NCBI GenBank assembly: GCA_934133195.1
Contig: CAKPAZ010000012.1
Location: 1-39,710 of the forward strand
DNA from: an uncultured Bacilli bacterium
GTDB taxonomy: Bacteria > Bacillota_I > Bacilli_A > ML615J-28 > CAG-313
DNA: 39,710 nucleotides
Direction of reading: 5' to 3'
A program made the position numbers and the translations under genes. The notes below the pieces were generated by a model. The model saw only the letters and a list, made by a program, of their open reading frames with translations, was not told where the DNA came from and did not search any database. Of the stretch, positions 32,541 through 39,710 are shown in pieces. Numbering within the stretch: position 1 is the stretch's first letter; the number at the start of each line of letters is the position of its first letter.

Positions 32541-32837
32541 TTAGTCCTCCATTTCATAATCAATCGCAATACTTGCTTCTCTTACCGCATGCATATGTTT
32601 TTTTACAACATTACAATGATAGGGATCATTTTGATATTTTTGAACATCTTCTTTTGTATTAAAGATTGTTTCTAGAATAATGTCATATGAACGTTCTGAA
32701 TGTAAGTAATCAATACCTACTTTAATATCTATTAGGTTTTCAACATTTCCTTTCATCGACATAAGTATTTCTTTAGTTTTTAAGCAATTTTCAAGACTAT
32801 TGTCTTTTAGTTTAAAACAAACAATGTGTTTTACCAT
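32541..32837 (-). CDS. Dabb-family (stress-responsive alpha/beta barrel) protein
   Basis: A 98-aa protein with the Dabb pattern: MVKHIVCFKLKD at the start, a central IKVGIDYLHSERSYDIILETIFNTKEDVQKYQNDPYH, and VVKKHM. Dabb proteins form dimeric ferredoxin-like barrels; some are enzymes or stress proteins, most are uncharacterised. It is first in a two-gene operon with the aromatic-rich unknown protein, and divergent from the TetR gene at 33013. Confidence 0.85.
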   Translation of the reverse strand: MVKHIVCFKLKDNSLENCLKTKEILMSMKGNVENLIDIKVGIDYLHSERSYDIILETIFNTKEDVQKYQNDPYHCNVVKKHMHAVREASIAIDYEMED

Positions 32838-32886
32838 GAGATAATTCCTTTCCTTATTATATATAATAAATTATTATTTCAATATC

Positions 32887-32915
32887 ATTATAGCATAATT
32901 ACCTTTTTTTAGCAA
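32887..32915 (-). promoter_or_regulatory. Promoter of the Dabb operon
   Basis: Minus-strand TTGCTA (32910-32915), 17 bp, TATAAT (32887-32892), with an extended -10 TG. Confidence 0.75.
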
Positions 32916-32950
32916 TTAATAAAAGATTTAGTTTTTGTAGGTTTAATTCT

Positions 32951-32979
32951 TTGAAAAAAGAAAATAAAAAGAGTATAAT
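32951..32979 (+). promoter_or_regulatory. Promoter of the TetR-DUF998 operon
   Basis: TTGAAA (32951-32956), 17 bp, TATAAT (32974-32979). Confidence 0.85.
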
Positions 32980-32981
32980 AA

Positions 32982-33001
32982 AAACTACCATTTGGTAGTT
33001 T
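32982..33001. promoter_or_regulatory. TetR operator (inverted repeat over the transcription start)
   Basis: AAACTACC (32982-32989) and GGTAGTTT (32994-33001) form a perfect dyad with a 4-bp centre, placed just after the -10 and covering the likely start of transcription. This is the classic place for autorepression by the TetR protein encoded next. Confidence 0.75.
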
Positions 33002-33012
33002 AGAGGTGTTTT

Positions 33013-33621
33013 ATGAAAATAAATGGAAAAGAAACCATCTTAATGGCAACACTTGATTTAGCGTCGGTTTATGGTATTAGAGGTATTACTATGAATATGA
33101 TAGCTGAAAAAATTGGTATCAAGAAGCCTTCATTATATAATCATTTTTCATCAAAAGATGAACTAATTAATGAATTGTATTTATTTTTAAGAAATAAAGC
33201 TAGAAATGCAAGTAATATTGACAACATCAATTATGTAAAAATGTTTGAAGAAAAAGATCCATTTAAGATTTTACAAACCGCTGTATATAGTTATATTAGT
33301 ATGGTTGAACAAAATGATATGAAAAATTTTTATAAAGTAATTTATAATGAACGTTCTATTTCTCCATCTGCTGCTTCCATTTTAGTTGAAGAAACTAACA
33401 AAATGATTAAAGCAACAAATATTTTATTTGAAAATATGAACAAGTATAATTTACTAACATTTTCAAATATTGAAATGGAAGCATTATCTTTTGCTTTTAC
33501 AATTCATGAATTAATCGATTTAATGGAAGATAGTTCAATGGCTAATTTAGGTTTTGATAAATCTTTAATTGATAGTTATATTAGATATTTTTGTAAAACC
33601 CATGAAGTAAGGAGTAATTAG
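33013..33621 (+). CDS. TetR-family transcriptional regulator
   Basis: A 202-aa TetR protein. The N-terminal helix-turn-helix is ETILMATLDLASVYGIRGITMNMIAEKIGIKKPSLYNHF followed by the usual SSKDEL. The ligand domain is generic. GAGGTG precedes the ATG. It is co-transcribed with the DUF998 membrane protein gene (2-nt gap), a frequent pairing, and probably represses both from the dyad at 32982-33001. Confidence 0.9.
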   Translation: MKINGKETILMATLDLASVYGIRGITMNMIAEKIGIKKPSLYNHFSSKDELINELYLFLRNKARNASNIDNINYVKMFEEKDPFKILQTAVYSYISMVEQNDMKNFYKVIYNERSISPSAASILVEETNKMIKATNILFENMNKYNLLTFSNIEMEALSFAFTIHELIDLMEDSSMANLGFDKSLIDSYIRYFCKTHEVRSN

Positions 33622-33623
33622 TA

Positions 33624-34262
33624 ATGAAAAAAAGTTTATTGAATTATTGTGGACTACTTGGGGTAGTAAGTCTATTATCTTATACTATAGCTGTGATATT
33701 TTCACCCCTTGCATATCCTGGATATGATTGGATGAAACAAGCTGTAAGTGATCTTAGTGCCGCAAACTCACCATCACTTGCCTTATGGAATCAACTTAGT
33801 AGCTTTTATAATGTTTGTGAAGTACTAAGTATTATGATGGTGTGTGTTTGGATTAGTAATAAAAAAACTAAATTACTAAGAATAGGCGTGTATATGTTTG
33901 CGGGGATGGAATGGATCTCAGCGGTTGGATATCGTATGTTTCCACTAAGTGCAAGTGGCTATCAAGGTGAGGTACAAGATGTTATGCATATGGTTGTTAC
34001 CGTTTTGGTTGTTCTTTTATCTATTTCATCTTTAGTTGTTATTATTATCGCAGGTTTTAAAGATAAGAGTTTAAACTCCTACGCCATATGTGCATGTATT
34101 GCCCTTGGTATGATGCTTGTTGGTGCCCTTGGCATGAAGATAGTACCAGAAAGATATTTTGGTATAGTTGAGAGATTTAGCGTTTTTGCGGCAACAGGAT
34201 TTAATGCTGCACTTGGAATTCATTTATTTTTATCACATAATGAAATAAGCCATCAAAACTGA
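33624..34262 (+). CDS. DUF998 family membrane protein
   Basis: A 212-aa protein with six predicted membrane helices. YPGYDWMKQAVSDLSA after the first helix is the DUF998 signature, and GMKIVPERYFGIVERFSVFAA in the last third is also typical. The function of the family is unknown. It follows the TetR gene and ends within its terminator hairpin; the stop is TGA. Confidence 0.85.
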   Translation: MKKSLLNYCGLLGVVSLLSYTIAVIFSPLAYPGYDWMKQAVSDLSAANSPSLALWNQLSSFYNVCEVLSIMMVCVWISNKKTKLLRIGVYMFAGMEWISAVGYRMFPLSASGYQGEVQDVMHMVVTVLVVLLSISSLVVIIIAGFKDKSLNSYAICACIALGMMLVGALGMKIVPERYFGIVERFSVFAATGFNAALGIHLFLSHNEISHQN

Positions 34263-34271
34263 TGGCTTTTT
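34247..34271 (+). terminator. Terminator of the TetR-DUF998 operon
   Basis: AAGCCATCA (34247-34255) pairs with TGATGGCTT (34260-34268), followed by T tract. The DUF998 stop codon lies in the right arm. Confidence 0.88.
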
Positions 34272-34289
34272 ATGTATTCTTCTTTATAT

Positions 34290-34946
34290 TTAAATTATTT
34301 CCCAAACAAAGGTTGCCGAGTCTGTTATGTCGATATCTTCAGGTTCAATGTCAACACTAGAAAGATAAGATTCTGCTTTCATCATGCATCTTGCTTCTAC
34401 TTTATAGTTTGTATTTGAATGAACATTAAGTTCACCCCAACTATAATTGATAGATACAAGATTGCCTAGTTTTACGTTTGAAGCAAGACATAGAATTTTA
34501 GCTTTTTCCAAGGCATTTAAAGAAGCTGATTTTAAAAGTTCTTCGTTTACCTTTGTTTTATCTTTTATGGTAAATAAAATCGAAAGTTCAGGTTTTGCGA
34601 TACAGTTAGATATTCTTGATAATACTTTTGATAGTTGTTTGGTATCAAAGTCAAATTCTAACTTTAAGTTATGAATACAAGAATAGCCTTTAAATACATT
34701 TTGGTATCTTCCGCTTTCATCTTTTATATTTTCATAGATTGTACGGACATTAAAATTTGTGGTTTTTAAGGCATCTTTACTAAATCCTACTTCTTCTAAG
34801 GATTTATTTAAGGCATTAATTTTTTCACTTGCTGAAAGCATTGCTTGATCATACTCTTTGTTTTCAGTGTTGAGTTGCATAGAGATAATTATTAAATCTG
34901 GTTTAACTGATAGTTTGCCAATTCCTGTTATTGTGATTGTTTTCAT
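34290..34946 (-). CDS. SIMPL (DUF541) domain protein
   Basis: A 218-aa protein matching the SIMPL/DUF541 family: ITITGIGKLSVKPDLIIISMQLNTENKEYDQAM at the start, ALKTTNFNVRTIYE, GYSCIHNLKLEFD in the middle, and VEARCMMKAES near the end. Unlike many periplasmic members it has no signal peptide, so it would be cytoplasmic. Related proteins are named for interaction with kinases or for oxidative stress, but the role in bacteria is unclear. It is a single gene with its own promoter and an AGGAGGG ribosome site. Confidence 0.82.
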   Translation of the reverse strand: MKTITITGIGKLSVKPDLIIISMQLNTENKEYDQAMLSASEKINALNKSLEEVGFSKDALKTTNFNVRTIYENIKDESGRYQNVFKGYSCIHNLKLEFDFDTKQLSKVLSRISNCIAKPELSILFTIKDKTKVNEELLKSASLNALEKAKILCLASNVKLGNLVSINYSWGELNVHSNTNYKVEARCMMKAESYLSSVDIEPEDIDITDSATFVWEII

Positions 34947-34973
34947 TATATTCCCTCCTTGTTTTATAGTTAA

Positions 34974-35004
34974 ATTATAGCATTAAAGCATACTTATAAG
35001 TCAA
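34974..35004 (-). promoter_or_regulatory. Promoter of the SIMPL gene
   Basis: Minus-strand TTGACT (34999-35004), a long 19-bp spacer and an extended -10, TGC-TATAAT (34974-34979). Confidence 0.65.
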
Positions 35005-35018
35005 GTAATTTGTTTTTA

Positions 35019-35591
35019 TTAATCTAAAGCTTTAAGGTCCGATGGTTCATAGCGGTTATGACCTGGCAGGCTTTTTTTATATTTCCAACAAATTATAGCG
35101 TCATCTAAAGTTTTGTTGTGGTTTTCTTTAAAAAAATCACGAATGTAGGTGTTATATTCAAATTGTTTATCAATTGGGGCTTTTTCTTTTTTCTTGGTAT
35201 TTAGTATTTCATAATAGGCATTGATAGCATCACGATAAGTTTTACCTGCATTTGCTTTCAACCACTTTTGAAATAAAACATTGAATGAAAAGTTCTTACC
35301 TATTTTGTTGACAAAGAAAGCTCTATTTTCCTCTGAATACACAAAATTTGTTTCAATAAATGAATCTTCTGTAATATCTTGGTGATGTTGTTTAGTTACT
35401 CTTTTACGTTCAGGTTTTTGGATTAAACCTGTTTTAAGGAAATATGCAATACGATTAGTTAGTTCAATTTTACCACCTGATGATGGTAAGTTATATTCTT
35501 TACAAAAATTAATTAATTCTTCTTTTAAATAATAATAATTAAGAAATGTTTCTACATTTAAATCTTTAGTTAATTTTGGGCGTTCATTCAT
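35019..35591 (-). CDS. SAP domain plus DUF6434-type protein
   Basis: A 190-aa protein. Residues about 5-55 form a SAP-like helix-turn-helix (LKEELINFCKEYNLPSSGGKIELTNRIAYFLKTG), a DNA- or RNA-contacting motif. Residues about 65-135 match the DUF6434 pattern (FVYSEENRAFFVNKIGKNFSFNVLFQKWLKANAGKTYRDAINAYYEI). A related C-terminal repeat, YIRDFFKENHNKTLDDAIICW, follows. It is the last gene after the TetR and YoaP-like genes, 15 nt downstream. The function is unknown; nucleic acid binding is inferred from the SAP motif. Confidence 0.78.
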   Translation of the reverse strand: MNERPKLTKDLNVETFLNYYYLKEELINFCKEYNLPSSGGKIELTNRIAYFLKTGLIQKPERKRVTKQHHQDITEDSFIETNFVYSEENRAFFVNKIGKNFSFNVLFQKWLKANAGKTYRDAINAYYEILNTKKKEKAPIDKQFEYNTYIRDFFKENHNKTLDDAIICWKYKKSLPGHNRYEPSDLKALD

Positions 35592-35606
35592 ATAATTCTC
35601 CTAAAA

Positions 35607-36365
35607 TTAGTCATTATTTAAACTTTTAATTAATTTTTCTAATGAGTTAGCATTGAGAATTGTATTTGATATAAATTTACCTTTATAAAAGTTAGCCCAA
35701 TTGTTAAAAACACAAGGTATGTTTTTAGCTTTTTCCAAGGTATCAACTTTTATGAAATTAATTATTATATTATTATTTTTTGCATATTCACTAAGTTCTT
35801 CTACTTCATATTCAACATAAGGACATTCATTGCTATAATAAATTGTAAAGTCTAAACTATCTATTTTCATAAGTTTTGCATTTTCGTTAAATTTAGGTGT
35901 CTCATCATTATTAAATTCTAAAGCCAATAGTTCATAATCATCTATTTCATCTACTACCTTAAAGTTATAATGAAGATAGAAGTTTTTTTCTCCAATAAAT
36001 GGCTTTTTCTTTTTAGAAGTTATCGTACAAATACCACTCATGCCTTTTGCTAATGCATCAGCTATTGCATATTCTAAAAGTTCTTTCGCAATTCCATTTC
36101 CTTTGAAACTACCGGCTACCCATAAGCAATAAATATATTCGTAATTATGACCATTAATTGGTACCCAAGCAGTTTCGATTGGTTCATATTCGATAAAAAC
36201 TTTGCCTCTAGCATTTAGTTTTCGAAAAACATGGCCATCATCAAGTTTTCTTTCAATCCATTGTTTTTTCTTTTCAACACCTTTTTGATGCTTTTTGTCT
36301 CCAATAGCACAACAAATATGTTCTTTTGTAATATTTTCATGAGTTAAATTGATATAGGTATTCAT
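35607..36365 (-). CDS. yoaP: GNAT N-acetyltransferase with a C-terminal YoaP domain
   Basis: A 252-aa protein. The N-terminal GNAT domain has the acetyl-CoA loop WVAGSFKGNGIAKELLEYAI (near residues 83-102). The C-terminal 90 residues resemble the YoaP domain, a thioredoxin-like fold: FTIYYSNECPYVEYEVEEL (a CPYV in place of CxxC), INFIKVDTLEKAKNIPCVFNNWANFYKGKFI. The acceptor is unknown. It begins one base after the TetR stop, so the TetR protein is its likely regulator. Confidence 0.83.
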   Translation of the reverse strand: MNTYINLTHENITKEHICCAIGDKKHQKGVEKKKQWIERKLDDGHVFRKLNARGKVFIEYEPIETAWVPINGHNYEYIYCLWVAGSFKGNGIAKELLEYAIADALAKGMSGICTITSKKKKPFIGEKNFYLHYNFKVVDEIDDYELLALEFNNDETPKFNENAKLMKIDSLDFTIYYSNECPYVEYEVEELSEYAKNNNIIINFIKVDTLEKAKNIPCVFNNWANFYKGKFISNTILNANSLEKLIKSLNND

Positions 36366-36366
36366 C

Positions 36367-36939
36367 TTAGTTTACTCCTTCTAAAGTTTTTATACCATTG
36401 ATAATTATTTCAAGGGATATATCAAAACTATCCTTTATAGGAAGAGGATTTCCAAATGCATCGTTATTTACAAGCAAAGCAAAGCCTTCTAAAAAACCTC
36501 TTAGTGTTCTTATTATATGATTTATATTATCTTCACTAATATTTAATGGTTTCATTATTTTAAATACTATATTAAATAGTTTTGTTGTAGCTTTTTCTTT
36601 TTCCACACTTTCAAATTTGTTGTACCAAAGCATTGTTGTAAAAATTCCTTTATTAGTTGTAGCATAATCATAAAAGGCATAACACATATTTTTTAGAGCA
36701 TCATATCCAGTTACTCCTACCGCCGCATCGATTATCTTTTCTTCAAGACTTTTCCATCCATAAATCATGAGTTTAGATTTTAGTTCTTCTAAACTAGAAA
36801 TATGATTATATAAAGATGGAGATTTAATATTTAATTCTTCTGCCACTAGTTTTAATGATAAATTAGCTAAACCTACTTTATTAACTAAAGATGCTGCTGT
36901 TTCAATAATAAGTTGTTCATTAATATTATTTTTAGACAT
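36367..36939 (-). CDS. TetR-family transcriptional regulator (WHG-domain type)
   Basis: A 190-aa TetR protein. The helix-turn-helix is ETAASLVNKVGLANLSLKLVAEELNIKSPSLYNHI. The C-terminal part (LRGFLEGFALLVNNDAFG) resembles the WHG ligand domain. I chose ATG at 36939 because GGAGGT precedes it; an earlier ATG lies inside that site. It heads an operon with the acetyltransferase and the SAP protein and has palindromes over its own promoter, suggesting autorepression. Confidence 0.88.
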   Translation of the reverse strand: MSKNNINEQLIIETAASLVNKVGLANLSLKLVAEELNIKSPSLYNHISSLEELKSKLMIYGWKSLEEKIIDAAVGVTGYDALKNMCYAFYDYATTNKGIFTTMLWYNKFESVEKEKATTKLFNIVFKIMKPLNISEDNINHIIRTLRGFLEGFALLVNNDAFGNPLPIKDSFDISLEIIINGIKTLEGVN

Positions 36940-36951
36940 ATTGACCTCCAA

Positions 36952-36987
36952 ACTAATTGTAGTTATATTATAACTAATTGCATTAGT
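36952..36987. promoter_or_regulatory. Operators of the TetR-YoaP-SAP operon
   Basis: Two 15-bp palindromes, AGTTATATTATAACT (36961-36975, covering the -10) and ACTAATTGCATTAGT (36973-36987, filling the spacer), share one end, and a partial ACTAATTG-type half-site lies at 36953-36963. Together they block the whole promoter. Confidence 0.7.
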
Positions 36988-36995
36988 TTTGTCAA
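36967..36995 (-). promoter_or_regulatory. Promoter of the TetR-YoaP-SAP operon
   Basis: Full-consensus minus-strand TTGACA (36990-36995), 17 bp, TATAAT (36967-36972). Confidence 0.9.
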
Positions 36996-37030
36996 TAAAA
37001 ATAGTCTAGTAGTTTTATTTCTACTAGACT
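36996..37030 (-). terminator. Terminator after the HExxH-protein operon
   Basis: AGTCTAGTAG (37003-37012) pairs perfectly with CTACTAGACT (37021-37030). On the minus strand it is followed by AUUUUUAU. Confidence 0.85.
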
Positions 37031-37037
37031 TATTTTA

Positions 37038-37133
37038 TTACTTTTTTACTTTATCAATCGTAATTATGGCCATTTCCTTTAATATTTCATCTACTTTATC
37101 GCTTGTGTAATTTAATTTAACTAAATTAATCAT
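37038..37133 (-). CDS. Possible 31-aa small protein
   Basis: A short frame (MINLVKLNYTSDKVDEILKE and 11 more residues) starts 18 nt after the stop of the HExxH-protein gene. AAAGAGGT lies 6 nt before the ATG, and the stop is 7 nt before a perfect terminator. Size, ribosome site and position between gene and terminator argue for real translation. The peptide is mixed charged/hydrophobic, likely helical, with no signal or membrane segment. I recognise no family, and chance is not excluded. Confidence 0.45.
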   Translation of the reverse strand: MINLVKLNYTSDKVDEILKEMAIITIDKVKK

Positions 37134-37151
37134 GGATGATACCTCTTTATT

Positions 37152-37859
37152 TTACTTGTTATCATTTAATAGTTTTTTCAAGGTTTTTGAATTAAACGGA
37201 ATTTCTTTAATTTTATTCCAATACATTGTTTCTATTTCAAAAGGAGTAAGGTTAAATATATTTTCAAAATCTTCTTTTTTTATTTCCGTTTTTATTTTGT
37301 ATAGTTCGAGATATCTTGAAATACCAAAGGTTTCGATTAAAAATTTAGTAAATGAACCTGCTATAGGATATGTTAGTTCACAATTATATTTAAAGAATTC
37401 ATTGTTATCAAATAGTTTAAAAATAGATATGTTATCATCATTATTTTTATAGTATGATGCCCAAGTGTCATTGGCTTGTTCCCACCATTTTTCATCAAAG
37501 TACATTGCGAGGCCTTCAACAATAAAGTCAGATAAGGGAGCATTAATAATAAATGAGATAAGATGAGCATCTTCATGTGGGCCAATGCATTTTGTATCAT
37601 TGTTATAAACTGCATAAACTTTGTTTTCTCCCCATACAGCAAAACCATTAATAGGAGTGTTATCACCATATAGTTTTCCAACTTCTTCTTTTGAATCTAA
37701 TAGATAGTATTTTATTTTTTCAGGAAAATCTACTTTTAATGTTTCACATATTTTGTTGAAACTTTTTTCTTGGACATCAGCAATCATTTTGATGTCTTTT
37801 TCTGCAAGACTTCCTTCTTCATATGTAAAAATATAATGGGGAGTACTATATGTTTTCAT
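37152..37859 (-). CDS. Putative gluzincin-type metalloprotease (HExxH)
   Basis: A 235-aa protein with HEDAH (His95, Glu96, His99) and a third-ligand-like Glu115 in FIVEGLAMYFDEKW, the order found in peptidase-MA and related gluzincins. No signal peptide or membrane helix is visible, so it is predicted to be cytoplasmic or exported by other means. It lies downstream of the ECF-type sigma gene on the same strand (78-nt gap, own weak promoter). A role in degrading a regulator or host/competitor peptide would be speculation. Confidence 0.72.
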   Translation of the reverse strand: MKTYSTPHYIFTYEEGSLAEKDIKMIADVQEKSFNKICETLKVDFPEKIKYYLLDSKEEVGKLYGDNTPINGFAVWGENKVYAVYNNDTKCIGPHEDAHLISFIINAPLSDFIVEGLAMYFDEKWWEQANDTWASYYKNNDDNISIFKLFDNNEFFKYNCELTYPIAGSFTKFLIETFGISRYLELYKIKTEIKKEDFENIFNLTPFEIETMYWNKIKEIPFNSKTLKKLLNDNK

Positions 37860-37897
37860 GATATCACCTTATCTTAAGTTTATTTATTTTCTTTAAT

Positions 37898-37926
37898 ATT
37901 ATACACTATATTTAGTTTTTTGTAAC
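37898..37926 (-). promoter_or_regulatory. Possible promoter of the HExxH-protein gene
   Basis: Minus-strand GTTACA (37921-37926), 17 bp, TATAAT (37898-37903). The -35 is weak. Confidence 0.45.
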
Positions 37927-37937
37927 TTTATAAGTTA

Positions 37938-39494
37938 TTATTTATTGATAAAATAACTAATTTGGATGTTTTTTATTTTATCATTTAAAAAATTATTTTC
38001 AATTAAGGCTTCAATAATCTTGTTTCCTGCAAAAAATTCCATTAAAGTAACAACATATCCATTAACATATTCTTTTAGATTACTTGGAATTGATTTTGTT
38101 ATTACTTTTGTTAAATATTCTTTAATTTTGTTTGTTGATGATTCTAATTTAACGTATAAATCATTATTGATGTTTTCCATTAGTTTTTGAAAATCTTCAT
38201 TTAAGTAGGCAATAGTCGTTTTTAATACTCCATTATCTTTAATTAAAATGTTGTTTTTAATTAGGTTGGCATATAATTCTTCTTTACTATTATCAACTAT
38301 ACCATTATACACATCAATGACGGTTTGTGCTATTACTTTATCTCTTAAGATTACTTGATTGGAACTATGGTTTTTAGACAACCATAAATCTCTTGCCCAT
38401 AGGGTATAGTCGTTTAAGGAGGTTGGGGTTTGACCACATACTCCTTTTGGAGTTTTAGCTTCTAATCCAAAAACTAATCCTCTTGCACCACATGATAAAA
38501 TTTTGGGATAATCTGAATCTTTTGTAAATAAATTTCTTTGATCTATAGCTGCGATTCTATCTACAAAGATCCATTTGTATTGATCTATTTCAGCTTTATA
38601 GTTATAAATATTTGTTTGTTTTATTTGTTCAAAATGTTCATTAAAAACTTTTTCTACTTCTTTTGTATATTCATCATACATTTTTTTATACATTGTATCA
38701 ACAACATCAAGTTCTTCTTTACTAATAATGTAAAAATTTGTTTGATATTTATTTTTTACTTTTTCAATTAATACTCCAGCTTTTAATAGTATTGCAATTT
38801 CATCTTCAATGTAACAACTACTACAACCAACTTCATTGGAAATTTCAATTACTGATTTAGGTTTAGCATAACATATTAAGGCAATTTGACATGGTAATTT
38901 TCTTTTAAATAGTTCCCACACGTTTATGCTTGTAAAATCAATTCCTGAATAGTATATTGAAAAATCTTTAGGATTAAAGCTTACTTCACCGATTGTCTTA
39001 TTCATATCATAAATCTCCTTTAACTTTTTCTTTCCATTTGACAAATAATACTTAACCATGTCTTGGCTAATATTAAGTTTTTCGGCTATATCTTTGATTT
39101 TTAATTCATGATAATAATATAGTACTATTATCTTACGATATAACCCTGAAAGGATACTTAGTGATTTTCTAATATCATTATGTAATGCTTGTTCTTCATT
39201 ATCTTCATCATCGCAAGTGTCAATAATTTGCATTTTACAATAATCATCATCTAGAATATAATTATTTTTTCTATTTATGTAGTTTTTATATACATTATGA
39301 GCAATACTCCAAAAATAGGCATTAATGTTTTTAATATCTTCAACTCGAGATAAAGCATCTAAACACTCACAGGCCGCCTTTTGTGATAAGTCTTCCGCAT
39401 CTTGTATTGAAGAGGTTCTACTAATATAAAATGTTAAAAATTTATTTAAATATTCACTTGCTATTAATTCTTTTAATTGCTCTTTATTTTGCAT
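37938..39494 (-). CDS. ECF-type sigma factor with a large C-terminal extension
   Basis: A 518-aa protein. Residues about 10-85 match sigma region 2 (FLTFYISRTSSIQDAEDLSQKAACECL, then INAYFWSIAHNVYKNYINRK). Residues about 105-165 match region 4 (LSGLYRKIIVLYYYHELKIKDIAEKLNISQDMVKYYLSNGKKKLKEI). ECF factors normally end near residue 180. Here about 340 more residues follow: a winged-helix-like stretch (SVIEISNEVGCSSCYIEDEIAILLKAGVLIEK) and an unknown, mostly helical part with CGARGLVFGLEAKTPKGVCG. The start at 39494 follows AAAGGAGGT. No anti-sigma gene is next to it, so the extension may sense the signal directly. Confidence 0.8.
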   Translation of the reverse strand: MQNKEQLKELIASEYLNKFLTFYISRTSSIQDAEDLSQKAACECLDALSRVEDIKNINAYFWSIAHNVYKNYINRKNNYILDDDYCKMQIIDTCDDEDNEEQALHNDIRKSLSILSGLYRKIIVLYYYHELKIKDIAEKLNISQDMVKYYLSNGKKKLKEIYDMNKTIGEVSFNPKDFSIYYSGIDFTSINVWELFKRKLPCQIALICYAKPKSVIEISNEVGCSSCYIEDEIAILLKAGVLIEKVKNKYQTNFYIISKEELDVVDTMYKKMYDEYTKEVEKVFNEHFEQIKQTNIYNYKAEIDQYKWIFVDRIAAIDQRNLFTKDSDYPKILSCGARGLVFGLEAKTPKGVCGQTPTSLNDYTLWARDLWLSKNHSSNQVILRDKVIAQTVIDVYNGIVDNSKEELYANLIKNNILIKDNGVLKTTIAYLNEDFQKLMENINNDLYVKLESSTNKIKEYLTKVITKSIPSNLKEYVNGYVVTLMEFFAGNKIIEALIENNFLNDKIKNIQISYFINK

Positions 39495-39512
39495 AATGAT
39501 ACCTCCTTTCAC

Positions 39513-39710
39513 TAATATAGTAACAAAACTTTAAAAAAGTGAAGTAATTTTATAATAATTATTTATTTATCATATTTAATTCTAAAGTAATCTAAGTATT
39601 TTTCGTGTAGTTTTCTTTGTTATTTCTTTATATAATTCGTATATAATTTAATCAGAGATTTCTATCTGATTTTAATTATAACTAATTTATGATATACTTT
39701 TATTGAAGTT
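39513..39710. other. Gene-free AT-rich right edge
   Basis: No coding frame of note. It should hold the promoter of the sigma-factor gene; a weak -10 (TACTAT on the minus strand) is present without a convincing -35. An ATCAGA/TCTGAT inverted repeat near 39653-39670 may mark another control site. Confidence 0.4.

Noticed and set aside
38538..38771. Plus-strand Phe/Ile-rich frame opposite the sigma-factor gene
   Set aside because: The very hydrophobic product is the usual complement of a Lys/Glu-rich coding strand in AT-rich DNA.
1..39710. Mollicute-type code with TGA as Trp
   Set aside because: TGA serves as the stop of rnfA, the 109-aa gene and the DUF998 gene at positions set by overlaps and terminators.

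Overview
The window is 39.7 kb of AT-rich, densely packed DNA, mostly minus-strand operons. AGGAGG-type ribosome binding sites, near-consensus sigma-A promoters (TTGACA-N17-TATAAT) and short hairpin-plus-U-tract terminators indicate a low-GC Firmicute (Bacillota). The enzyme set (Rnf-type complex, NfnAB, hydroxyacyl-CoA and iron alcohol dehydrogenases, many lipoproteins) suggests an anaerobic fermenter, plausibly a gut Erysipelotrichia/Bacilli-type lineage; the lineage is inference. TGA is used as a stop (rnfA, the 109-aa membrane protein, the DUF998 gene), so the code is standard. No gap between genes exceeds 300 bp, and I see no rRNA, tRNA, CRISPR array, insertion sequence or phage gene.

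Region 1 (1-6050): a leftward promoter leaving the window, an amidohydrolase and a GH3 beta-N-acetylhexosaminidase, then a four-gene operon of two paralogous ATC-hydrolase-family proteins flanking an LCM-type methyltransferase and a BAAT-type acyl hydrolase. Region 2 (6016-9278): nadK-nfnA-nfnB, an NADP(H) supply unit. Region 3 (9311-17234): a nine-gene redox operon with a duplicated FMN_bind-like lipoprotein, ApbE flavin transferase, RnfC, RnfD, a double-length RnfG, RnfE, RnfA, a NusG-II/EetA-like protein and a Gx-transporter/EetB-like protein. No rnfB is present. Region 4 (17250-20919): hydroxyacyl-CoA dehydrogenase, NUDIX hydrolase, iron alcohol dehydrogenase and YbaK deacylase. The promoter regions of the redox operon, the hydroxyacyl-CoA dehydrogenase and the alcohol dehydrogenase share ATCGAT-like hexamers repeated every 14 bp, which suggests one common regulator for NADH-handling genes.

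Region 5 (20936-31731): a six-gene cell-surface operon divergent from a LysR regulator. It encodes an 889-aa lipoprotein with InlB-like repeats and four copies of a module I do not recognise, a membrane-anchored alpha/beta hydrolase, a GLUG-repeat lipoprotein, a tartrate/malate-type dehydrogenase, a small membrane protein, and an SGNH-hydrolase lipoprotein carrying a fifth copy of the module. Two cre-like sites 21 bp apart and a T-N11-A LysR box lie between the divergent promoters.

Region 6 (31763-39710): small units. These are Dabb plus an unknown protein, TetR-DUF998 with its operator, a SIMPL protein, TetR-YoaP acetyltransferase-SAP/DUF6434 with operators, and an ECF-type sigma factor with a large unknown C-terminal region next to an HExxH protein and a possible 31-aa protein.

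The strongest candidates for something undescribed are the RnfB-less Rnf/EET-like flavoprotein operon with its shared 14-bp-phased operator, and the surface operon built around the repeated module.
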